Origin: Promethearchaeota archaeon
GTDB taxonomy: Archaea > Asgardarchaeota > Thorarchaeia > Thorarchaeales > Thorarchaeaceae
DNA length: 64,000 nucleotides
Direction of reading: 5' to 3'
Assembly (NCBI GenBank): GCA_014728035.1
Contig: WJMJ01000059.1
Span: 1 to 64,000 of the forward strand
Positions 57,143-64,000 of the stretch are shown piece by piece. Under the pieces are notes generated by a model, which was given only the letters and a program-made list of their open reading frames with translations, was not told the DNA's origin and made no database searches. Numbering within the stretch: the stretch's first letter is position 1; each line of letters begins with the position of its first letter. Made by a program: the position numbers and the translations under genes.

Positions 57143-59905
57143 ATGTCAGGCTTCAATAAGTTCAAGAGATCATCTGAAAGATTCCTACGAAAGGTTTTCC
57201 ACAAACCGAAAGCAGAGATATCCCGCGGCTCGATTCTATTAGTGTTGGCACTCTCGATTATCTTCTTTGCAGCTCTGGGTCTTCGAGTATTCTCGTTATT
57301 AGACTCGCAGCCAATCGTGCGCGCGTTTGACCCATGGTTTCAATTGAAGGTTACAGAATATGTGTCCGACAATGGATTTGCCGCATTTTTCACATGGTAT
57401 GATGACACCACTTGGGTTCCATATGGTAGAGATATTGCTAGAACTACCTATATTGGTGTACCTTTTACAACTGCAGCATTCTATACATTGCTAAGTGGAC
57501 TCGGAATAAGTGTTGATATCATCACTGTTGCACTAGTTGTTCCTGCAGTTATGGGCGCTATGACCGTTTTTGTGGCATTCTTATTGGGTCGAGAGGCTTA
57601 CAACAATTCAGTAGGGTTACTAAGTGCTTTGTTTCTAGCTTTCATGCCTGCTTTCCTTCAGAGAACAATCGCTGGATTCTATGATAATGAATTCATTGGG
57701 GTCTTTGCAATTACTCTTTCATTATACTTCTTTATTAGAAGTATCAAGCGAGGATCACTTCCATCCGCAGTTGCAGCTGGATTGTCAGTTGCTTATCTTC
57801 AAGTATCATGGGGTGCTTCTGATTTCCTTACAGCTCTATTTGCTTTGTATGCGTTCTTCATGCTCATCTCTGGGAAATACAATACTCGTGTTCTTACTGC
57901 ATATCTTCCCACTCTCGCAATTGGGATGTTTGTTGGTGGATTAATTCCCCGGAATGGATTTGGAGACCTCACATCTTTCTCAACATTAGCTCCTATTGGA
58001 GTGGCTGGATTACTCGTGTTTTATGAAATTTGGATGCGGGTTCAGACACAAAGAGAAGCAACTGCGGTTGCTCTTGCTCCATACATGCGTCCGCTTCTTG
58101 CCGGAATAATTACACCTGTGATTGGCGTAGGTGCATATATGGCATATAGCAGTAGTAATGAGCTATCAATTGCCACTTCTAATCCCAACCCATTCTTGAC
58201 TATTGGTGGTAAATTCCTTACTGTTGTGAATCCATTCTATCGTTTAGACCAACGGATATTTGCATCTGTTGCCGAGCATCTTCCAAGCCCATGGGGAAGT
58301 TTCTATTACACACTACTTCTTCTAATCTTCTTCTTCCCACTTGGAATGTATTTTGCATTTCGTAGGGGCCGTGATGAAGATTGGTTGTTATTACTTTACG
58401 GTGTAGTTGCAGTGTACTTCACGGGCAGTATGATCCGACTAAGTTTGGTACTAGCACCTGGTGTAGCAATTCTTGCAGCTATTGCAGTAAACGGAATTCT
58501 CCAACCATTTGCTAAGGTTGTTACTGAGAATACTGTCTTTGAACGAAGAAGATTTAGAATGAGTGCATCTCTTACATCTGAACATGCTCTTGCTGCATTC
58601 TTCTTCATAGGTATTTTGCTTTCTGTTAACGTCTATATGGGAGCTCAATATGCTACTCAAGGTGTAAATCAACCTGAATTTGCACTTGCCCCACTATCAA
58701 GTCCAGGACAGGTTACTGATTGGCAGACAGCTATGACATATGTTCGTAACGTTCTTCCCGAAACTGCTGTAATTGGAAGCTGGTGGGATTATGGTTATTG
58801 GATAAATGGTGCTGGTGGAAAGGATACCATTGTAGATAATGCGACGTTTAATCAAACGCAAATTGCATTGATGGGGTACGCATTGATGGCTCTTAATCTG
58901 ACCGAGTCTCTTAAGACCTTTAGTCAGTGGAATACCACACATGTTCTTGTTTATTGGGGTCACCGCTTGAATTACTTTGGTGGTGACGAAGGTAAATGGC
59001 CATGGATGGTTAGAATTGCAGAAGATAGACTCGGCACAAGTGTGATAGATGATGCCACCTATCTTGGTGACGATCCAGACACACCTCAAGAAGAAACCGA
59101 GGCTGCACAAGAGGCATTCTACCAGTCTACTCTATACAAGTTGCTAACATATGGTGAACCAGTATCGGCCGAACAGGCTCAAAGTATGGGTCTTCCTGAC
59201 GGAAGAGTTTCAGTAGATACTGCAGATGGAAGCTATCTATCCGATCCTGATTGGACTTCCCATATTCCGAGAAGTCTCTATGGTGCGTTCAAGGGTCCAT
59301 ACTATAGTTCTTCATATGGTATAGTGAAAATCTATGAAATTGATTATACCATGTACTATCAGTACCTTAACAAGACCAAGGCTGATTACACACCCCTCAG
59401 AGGATCTCTGGAAGATGTGAATTTGGATGGGAACCTATCAGAAACAGAACAGAGTTATGATAGCTTTGATGTAGTCTTTGGTGGAGGTTACGATGCTACA
59501 GTATATTCCCAGTCAAATGGAACCCATATGTATTATGGAATCAAAATGGATAACTATACAGTGGGAGATGACTCAATCGGATTTCAATTTGCTCCCGCTG
59601 ACTCCAAAACCAGAACGGATCTCCGAATTGTAGATTATGCTGGTGAAGACTACTACGATGGCTACACTGACTATACTGGTGATTGGAATACAGACTCAAC
59701 TGGATCCAATCCTGAAGAAGTAGCGAAAAGCGATGGATTCATTGAGTATCTTATACCTTTGGATTCTGACGAGTCACAGGACCAAAACATGGAACCCGGA
59801 ATGAACTATCAGCTTCGTCTTCTCTTTTGGAACAACAGGAACAGTGGAGAACCGACTTATGCCTCAAACTGGGGTACTATTTGGATTCCAGTAATCCTCT
59901 ACTAA
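57143..59905 (+). CDS. aglB: Oligosaccharyltransferase AglB/STT3
   Basis: 920 aa from ATG 57143 (TTG 57101 is an alternative). A TATA-like CTTTAAAG near 57083 favours the shorter form. Thirteen-helix type membrane half with the first acidic motif AFDPWF and GFYDNEFIGVF, then an extracytoplasmic domain. The WWDYG motif starts at Trp547 (GSWWDYGYWI). The C-terminal region is Tyr/Asp-rich beta structure. Transfers lipid-linked glycan to Asn in N-x-S/T. Confidence 0.95.
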   Translation: MSGFNKFKRSSERFLRKVFHKPKAEISRGSILLVLALSIIFFAALGLRVFSLLDSQPIVRAFDPWFQLKVTEYVSDNGFAAFFTWYDDTTWVPYGRDIARTTYIGVPFTTAAFYTLLSGLGISVDIITVALVVPAVMGAMTVFVAFLLGREAYNNSVGLLSALFLAFMPAFLQRTIAGFYDNEFIGVFAITLSLYFFIRSIKRGSLPSAVAAGLSVAYLQVSWGASDFLTALFALYAFFMLISGKYNTRVLTAYLPTLAIGMFVGGLIPRNGFGDLTSFSTLAPIGVAGLLVFYEIWMRVQTQREATAVALAPYMRPLLAGIITPVIGVGAYMAYSSSNELSIATSNPNPFLTIGGKFLTVVNPFYRLDQRIFASVAEHLPSPWGSFYYTLLLLIFFFPLGMYFAFRRGRDEDWLLLLYGVVAVYFTGSMIRLSLVLAPGVAILAAIAVNGILQPFAKVVTENTVFERRRFRMSASLTSEHALAAFFFIGILLSVNVYMGAQYATQGVNQPEFALAPLSSPGQVTDWQTAMTYVRNVLPETAVIGSWWDYGYWINGAGGKDTIVDNATFNQTQIALMGYALMALNLTESLKTFSQWNTTHVLVYWGHRLNYFGGDEGKWPWMVRIAEDRLGTSVIDDATYLGDDPDTPQEETEAAQEAFYQSTLYKLLTYGEPVSAEQAQSMGLPDGRVSVDTADGSYLSDPDWTSHIPRSLYGAFKGPYYSSSYGIVKIYEIDYTMYYQYLNKTKADYTPLRGSLEDVNLDGNLSETEQSYDSFDVVFGGGYDATVYSQSNGTHMYYGIKMDNYTVGDDSIGFQFAPADSKTRTDLRIVDYAGEDYYDGYTDYTGDWNTDSTGSNPEEVAKSDGFIEYLIPLDSDESQDQNMEPGMNYQLRLLFWNNRNSGEPTYASNWGTIWIPVILY

Positions 59906-60065
59906 ATATGATTGGACGAGTGGATTGAATCCATTCGTCATTCTCTTTTTTAATTATCTTAGAATGTCTGTGAGTTAGATATGACTATAATCATTAAAAA
60001 ACGGGTTAAACTGTTTCAAACCACACAGACACAATTTCTGTAAATGATGTTTATCTGACTTTTTG

Positions 60066-60239
60066 TCATTTGGAATGAATTCGTGCCTTCTTTTTGGCTT
60101 TGCGTCGATATTTCCCGTATTTATCTTCTGGGCTATATTTAGGTGGTGTTGGATCGCCTACTTTGCCTCCACATTTCGGGCACTCTTTATCTTCTAAGGT
60201 ATATGTACTACATTTTACACATTTATGAAGCTGATTCAT
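60066..60239 (-). CDS. nop10: Nop10, H/ACA RNP protein
   Basis: 57 aa from ATG 60239 (TTG 60248 alternative). CVKCSTYTL...CPKCGG zinc ribbon, then PPKYSPEDKYGKYRR, the peptide that wraps Cbf5. Partner in archaeal RNA-guided pseudouridylation. Directly follows the aIF2-alpha gene, the usual archaeal order. Confidence 0.94.
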   Translation of the reverse strand: MNQLHKCVKCSTYTLEDKECPKCGGKVGDPTPPKYSPEDKYGKYRRKAKKKARIHSK

Positions 60240-60244
60240 ACTCG

Positions 60245-61051
60245 TCAATCCTTTCTCTCAAAATTAGCTTTGCCACCTTCTTTTTCTACTAATGTGGTGA
60301 CTTCTTCGCGAATTGCAGAGAGTAAATCTTCTCCATCTTTGTAATCTGGACTTGTAATTCTGATTTTGTATCTTGGAGCTCCAAGTGTGTATATTTCAAC
60401 AGATGATTTATCGTCTTTTTTTCCAATTTCAAGGCCTTTGGTAAGGGCTTCTCTAATAACTTCAACGCCTCTCGACCCAGGGACTTGGATGGTGAAATCG
60501 CCATCAATCTCTACTGAGGGTATTTCAATGCGAGATTCTGCTAATTCGGAGATCTTTTCTTTTAGTTTCTTGTCAGCATCAATTTCATCAAGTGCGGAAA
60601 TACCAATATCAGCGATACGCTCCAATCCTGTATAGATTTCTCCAAAGTAGTCTTCCATTGGCCAACCTATTGCTTCATACACCTCTTCCAGAGACATATC
60701 ACTATCTTTTGCAATAAGCTCCAATAGCTTCTCTGCTTTTTGAGATCGTTTCCATTCGTTATTCTTAGCTTTTTTGGCTTCTGCTGATACTCTTCTTAGT
60801 GAACAGTCAATATGTTCCTTATAGCTATCCACCTTGAGAACTCTAACAACTATTCTTTGATTCTCTTGGATGTGATTTCTGATGTTCCTTACCCACGTGC
60901 TGCTGACCTCGGAGATGTGAATGAATCCCTCTTTATCTCCGTATTCTGGTAACATCACATATGCTCCATATGGAGTAACTTTGGATGCTACTGCTACAAC
61001 ATATTCGTCTGGATTGGGCCATTCTGCACGTTTCAAGACCATTCTTTTCAT
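60245..61051 (-). CDS. eif2a: Translation initiation factor aIF2 alpha
   Basis: 268 aa. N-terminal S1 domain (PNPDEYVVAVASKVTPYGAY; GFIHISEVSSTWVRNI), helical middle domain, and C-terminal alpha/beta domain (GDFTIQVPGSRGVEVIREAL). The Ser of eukaryotic eIF2-alpha regulation is not diagnosable here. Lies between rps27e and nop10 on the same strand. Confidence 0.95.
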   Translation of the reverse strand: MKRMVLKRAEWPNPDEYVVAVASKVTPYGAYVMLPEYGDKEGFIHISEVSSTWVRNIRNHIQENQRIVVRVLKVDSYKEHIDCSLRRVSAEAKKAKNNEWKRSQKAEKLLELIAKDSDMSLEEVYEAIGWPMEDYFGEIYTGLERIADIGISALDEIDADKKLKEKISELAESRIEIPSVEIDGDFTIQVPGSRGVEVIREALTKGLEIGKKDDKSSVEIYTLGAPRYKIRITSPDYKDGEDLLSAIREEVTTLVEKEGGKANFERKD

Positions 61052-61081
61052 TTGCCTCCAATTATCTGTTACTTAGTTTTC

Positions 61082-61282
61082 TCATGAAAACTGTTCTAGC
61101 TCTCTGGCAATGGGCATTAATCTTGCTTTTCCACCCCGAGGTTTGGCAAGAACTTTATCACATTTCAAACATTTTACTTCTGTACTAACACTACCAAATA
61201 TTATCTGTTCATTTTCGCAGTCAAGGCATTGGACCTTGATGAATTTGGATCGTGGTTGTTGAACTATTTCACCTTTCGTCAA
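61082..61282 (-). CDS. rps27e: Ribosomal protein eS27
   Basis: 66 aa zinc-ribbon protein: VQCLDCENEQIIFG and VKCLKCDKVLAKP hold the four cysteines, followed by GGKARL. TTG start at 61282. Upstream of aIF2-alpha; rpl44e is encoded about 170 nt further upstream. Confidence 0.94.
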   Translation of the reverse strand: MTKGEIVQQPRSKFIKVQCLDCENEQIIFGSVSTEVKCLKCDKVLAKPRGGKARLMPIARELEQFS

Positions 61283-61455
61283 TCAGATCACCAATCAGAT
61301 TATAATTTTGACTGTATATTGCTTAAAGATGCCCCAATGACGGGGTTCATATCGTCGAGGCTGGAATTCATTATAACTCTTTGGTAACGTTCACAGTCAC
61401 ATAACCTTATTCAAAGATTCACTCAATCAAATTTGATTTCAGTAATATGAATCTT

Positions 61456-61731
61456 CTATACCAGCTCTACTTTTTTCAGTCTGATACCCTTCTTTTGGGT
61501 GACGTATCCACATTCTCTGCATTTGTATTTGAGTACAGTCTTCTTGGTAGTTTTAGCGAATCTCTTTTGAATCGGTTTTGGGAAAGATCCATAACCTCTA
61601 GTTAATCTTGCTTGTCGGCGAGCACCCTCAGTCCTTGTTCGATTCTTTCCTTTTTTGTAAATGCTCACACTTTGTGTGGTGTATGTGTTGCATTTAGGAC
61701 AATATTTTCGCATCTCTTTCTTTACCTTCAT
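61456..61731 (-). CDS. rpl44e: Ribosomal protein eL44 (L44e)
   Basis: 91 aa from ATG 61731. CPKCNTYTTQSVSIYKKG, the basic RRQARLTRGYGSFPKP and the C-terminal YKCRECGYVTQKKG zinc pair are intact. Binds near the ribosomal E site. Confidence 0.94.
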   Translation of the reverse strand: MKVKKEMRKYCPKCNTYTTQSVSIYKKGKNRTRTEGARRQARLTRGYGSFPKPIQKRFAKTTKKTVLKYKCRECGYVTQKKGIRLKKVELV

Positions 61732-61798
61732 GAGAATCACCGATTTGCGCCTGCGAACCCTTCTTGAAATCCTTATAATCCTTAGGACGTGGTACGTT

Positions 61799-62005
61799 TC
61801 ATGCTTGAATTAGCGCATTGATGTGTGCAATTACAATAGCTACAACTAGCATTGCTGCAAACACGAGTACGACAGTCGGGCCAACCTTGATTCCTGGTGT
61901 TTCATCTTCAAAGAATCGAATTAGTCCTGCTCCACCCGTCATTCCGCCACCGTCGCTTTTTGACGATCGCTTCTTCTTTTTCTTTCCGCTTTTCTTTTTG
62001 ACCAT
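61799..62005 (-). CDS. secG: Sec61 beta subunit (SecG-type)
   Basis: 68 aa. Lys-rich cytosolic N-terminus, Gly-rich linker, then GLIRFFEDETPGIKVGP and a single C-terminal membrane helix, the archaeal/eukaryotic Sec61-beta signature. Third subunit of the protein-conducting channel. Confidence 0.94.
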   Translation of the reverse strand: MVKKKSGKKKKKRSSKSDGGGMTGGAGLIRFFEDETPGIKVGPTVVLVFAAMLVVAIVIAHINALIQA

Positions 62006-62532
62006 CTCATTTCACCTAAGAGGGTTCAATTAAATTTGATTCAGATTGGTTTTTAATCCTTTTGAATGAACGAGCTTTGGCGGTGTTTGTTTCTCCACTT
62101 ATGAGCTAGCTATCATACCAATGTGGTCATTTGTAAACATGTTGCGTATTGGTCCTAGCATTCCCAGTGAGATTTGTAGTATAAACTCAGATAGATATTT
62201 CCAGCTCACTCTATTAAACACCTATCGAATCAACAGATGTGAAGTGGATTTTTGTCATTTAATGAGTTCTAGTTTAGCATTTTTCTTCATTACACATCAA
62301 ACAGAGGAAATCGATACTATCGTCTGGTGTATAATATGAATAAGACAAATGACTTCCCCCCTCGTGGGTCTGATGGCCCCTGGTAAGAACAAGCCTGTGA
62401 ATACCCGCAAATACAACATTTGACATATACTTGAGTCTGGTTTTTTGGTTTTCAAGTTTGGTGTCTATTGATAATCCACAGTTGACAGAGTATCAAAATA
62501 CAGATTCTCTGCAACTGTGTGCCTCTACCATT
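62006..62532. other. Long intergenic region with RNA-like elements
   Basis: No protein gene is convincing. A TATA-like TATAATAT near 62329-62336 precedes a compact kink-turn-like element (62364-62408). A 13-bp bulged hairpin is at 62477-62519, adjacent to the stop of the MazG gene. Confidence 0.4.
62364..62408 (+). ncRNA. Possible kink-turn / box C-D-like small RNA
   Basis: GTGGGT pairs with ACCCGC (62364-62369 with 62403-62408, one G.U) and brackets CTGATGG and TGTGA, which resemble degenerate C and D boxes that form a K-turn for L7Ae. Boxes deviate from RUGAUGA/CUGA, so this is speculative. Confidence 0.25.
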
Positions 62533-62829
62533 TTATGGTTCGTTTTCACATTCACAAGGAGATTCTTCACAGCGTGAACAGGTATTTCGATATTTGTTCG
62601 CAAGTGCCTCTCCAATGTCAATATCAATTATGTTTGCTATCGAGCATAACCAAGCAAATACATCTGCAAGTTCATTTGCAATGTCTTTGTCTGGCAGTTC
62701 TTTCTGAATTGCTTCACTTAATTCTCCCAATTCTTGAAAAGTTCGCAATATTGTTCGGTCCAACCCTCTTTCTTTGTCTCTCTCAAGATATATCCGTTTC
62801 ATCATTTCTTGAGCATCTTTGGTGTCCAT
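62533..62829 (-). CDS. MazG-like nucleotide pyrophosphohydrolase
   Basis: 98 aa. Metal-binding pattern FQELGELSEAIQ and NELADVFAWL (ExxE...ExxD) of all-alpha NTP pyrophosphatases. A C-terminal CSRCEESPCEC adds four cysteines, a possible zinc site. Probably house-cleaning hydrolysis of NTPs/dNTPs. Lies just downstream of the SHMT gene on the same strand. Confidence 0.82.
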   Translation of the reverse strand: MDTKDAQEMMKRIYLERDKERGLDRTILRTFQELGELSEAIQKELPDKDIANELADVFAWLCSIANIIDIDIGEALANKYRNTCSRCEESPCECENEP

Positions 62830-62869
62830 TTAGAAAAAGCCCCCTGGGGGACCTGCGTATCGCAGGCCC

Positions 62870-64000
62870 TTACATGAATCGGAGGTGTTTATATGCATCA
62901 GTTTCTGTGTCAAACGCGTAGTGGACTTTTTGAAAGTCTTTTCTAAAGTCTTCCACATCTGCAGCTACTTTCTTGACATCTTCGCCTTTCACAACGACAC
63001 GATGCATAAATTCTGCAATAGCATCCATCTCTGACTCTTTCATTCCGAGACGGGTCATCTCGCTAGTTCCAAGTCTGATGCCGCCTGGCTTAATATAATC
63101 ACGTCCCATCTTTTTATCCCAAGGCAGAAGATTTCTGTTTATGACAATATTTGCTTTTTCTAGTTCTTCCTCGACCTTGCGACCATTCTTCATTGGGGTC
63201 TCAGATACATCTACTAGTACTTGATGTGATTCAGTGAAGCCTTTGTGTTCAGCAATGACACCCCATCCTCTACCATGGAGTGCTTCAGCTAGTGCTTTTG
63301 CATTCTTCAGTATCTGGGTCATATATGCTTCACCGAATTCCTGTAGCTCAGCTAAGACCACTGCCAAACCTGCTACATTGTGAAGATGATGATTACTCAT
63401 AAGACCTGGAAATGCTGCTCGTTTTATTTCGTCTGCATATTCGTTCTTTGAGAGCACTATGCCATGTTGTGGCCCAGGCATTGTTTTATGGGTTGAAGCG
63501 GTCATGATATCTGCACCTTCTCTTAGTGGGTCTTGGAATTTTCCTGCAGCTATCAGTCCTGAAACATGAGCCGAGTCATATCCTATCTTCATGTCGTATT
63601 CCTGAGCTATATCTACGAACTCTTCAACTGGATGTGGGAATGGAAATACACTTCCGCCAAATAAGAGAAATTCTACATCTTTCCCCTCTTCATACAGGCT
63701 TCTGATCTGCTTCTTGCTAGCGTCCACATCAATATTGAACTCCTCCTCGTCAAAGTCCCAGGTTCTTACCTTGTGTCCTCGTACAGCCCCTGCAGTCCCA
63801 CCTATGCTTCTTCTTGCATGAGAGATGTGCCCACCATGTGCTATGGCCATTGCCATCATTCGGTCCAAGGGCTTCATGAACGTTGTGTACATCATAAGGT
63901 TAGCAACAACACCCGATATTGGACGTACATCTGCGAATTCTGCTCGGAAAAGTTTCTGAGCTAGATCAATACAGATTTTCTCCACCTCGTCGATGTAGAC
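62870..64000 (-). CDS. glyA: Serine hydroxymethyltransferase (5'-partial)
   Basis: The reading frame runs off the window end; 376 codons are visible. PLP Lys in TASTHKTMPGPQHG, GGHISH near the N-terminal half, and KPGGIRLGTSEMTRLGM at the C-terminus. Interconverts serine and glycine with a tetrahydropterin C1 carrier; this links to gcvT/gcvH and the pterin genes in the window. Confidence 0.95.
   Translation of the reverse strand, partial: VYIDEVEKICIDLAQKLFRAEFADVRPISGVVANLMMYTTFMKPLDRMMAMAIAHGGHISHARRSIGGTAGAVRGHKVRTWDFDEEEFNIDVDASKKQIRSLYEEGKDVEFLLFGGSVFPFPHPVEEFVDIAQEYDMKIGYDSAHVSGLIAAGKFQDPLREGADIMTASTHKTMPGPQHGIVLSKNEYADEIKRAAFPGLMSNHHLHNVAGLAVVLAELQEFGEAYMTQILKNAKALAEALHGRGWGVIAEHKGFTESHQVLVDVSETPMKNGRKVEEELEKANIVINRNLLPWDKKMGRDYIKPGGIRLGTSEMTRLGMKESEMDAIAEFMHRVVVKGEDVKKVAADVEDFRKDFQKVHYAFDTETDAYKHLRFM

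Noticed and set aside
62121..62339. 72-codon plus-strand ORF in the Sec61-beta/MazG gap
   Set aside because: No RBS, no recognisable domain, and low-complexity composition typical of non-coding AT-rich DNA.

Overview
The window is archaeal and most likely from an Asgard archaeon (Thorarchaeia-like is my best guess; this is inference from gene content). It encodes split archaeal RNA polymerase subunits (A'/A'', D, N), archaeal/eukaryotic-type ribosomal proteins (eL30, eL24, eS28, eL18, eS27, eL44), aIF5B, aIF2-alpha, Nop10, PolD, RadB, XPD, sn-glycerol-1-phosphate dehydrogenase and CDP-archaeol synthase. The Asgard lean comes from an Arf-like small GTPase, an Elf1-type elongation factor, a Sec61-beta protein, and an OST3/OST6(OSTC)-like membrane protein alongside the STT3/AglB oligosaccharyltransferase. 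The DNA is AT-rich. No CRISPR array, insertion sequence or prophage is visible.

Layout. 1-5.5 kb: transcription/translation block (rpoA1-rpoA2-rpl30e-nusA, then rps12-rps7). rpoA1 is interrupted at 322-352 by a 31-nt segment that folds into a bulge-helix-bulge motif; removing it at the predicted sites restores the reading frame exactly. 5.6-8.1 kb: a membrane-anchored thioredoxin plus CcdA, a compact operon of three microproteins with its own promoter, palindrome and terminator, and a membrane protein. 8.2-13.9 kb: EF-1alpha, two small membrane proteins, a triple-BON protein and a prolyl oligopeptidase. 14.2-18.3 kb: tRNA-Ser, a structured ncRNA candidate, aIF5B, an extended NDK, and the eL24-eS28-eL8 operon. 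18.4-21.1 kb: G1P dehydrogenase, Arf-like GTPase, sugar epimerase. 21.2-24.3 kb: rpoD-rpl18e-rpl13-rps9-rpoN-rps2, preceded by a structured leader. 24.2-28.1 kb: the archaeal-type mevalonate module (phosphomevalonate dehydratase S and L, UbiD-type decarboxylase, mevalonate kinase).

28.2-36.4 kb: an orphan C5 cytosine methyltransferase, a SPOUT-like protein, tRNA-Pro, a phosphoesterase, a SWIM protein, a type I membrane GATase-like protein, EngB, Lhr helicase with small upstream genes, and Elf1. 36.5-44.98 kb: cysteine desulfurase, RPA, and the PolD large subunit carrying a 467-residue intein with an unusual Tyr-Asp C-terminus. 45-52.8 kb: CBS protein, CarS, RadB, an RNase H-fold protein, XPD and topoisomerase I. 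52.9-57 kb: OST3/6-like protein, MptE and a dihydropteroate synthase-like enzyme (pterin synthesis), GcvT and GcvH. 57.1-64 kb: AglB, then a minus-strand group Nop10, aIF2-alpha, eS27, eL44, followed by Sec61-beta, MazG and a partial SHMT. Together with GcvT/GcvH and the pterin genes, SHMT suggests C1/glycine metabolism on a tetrahydropterin carrier.

The three items most worth follow-up are the mRNA intron in rpoA1, the microprotein operon at 6.9-7.35 kb, and the noncanonical PolD intein.
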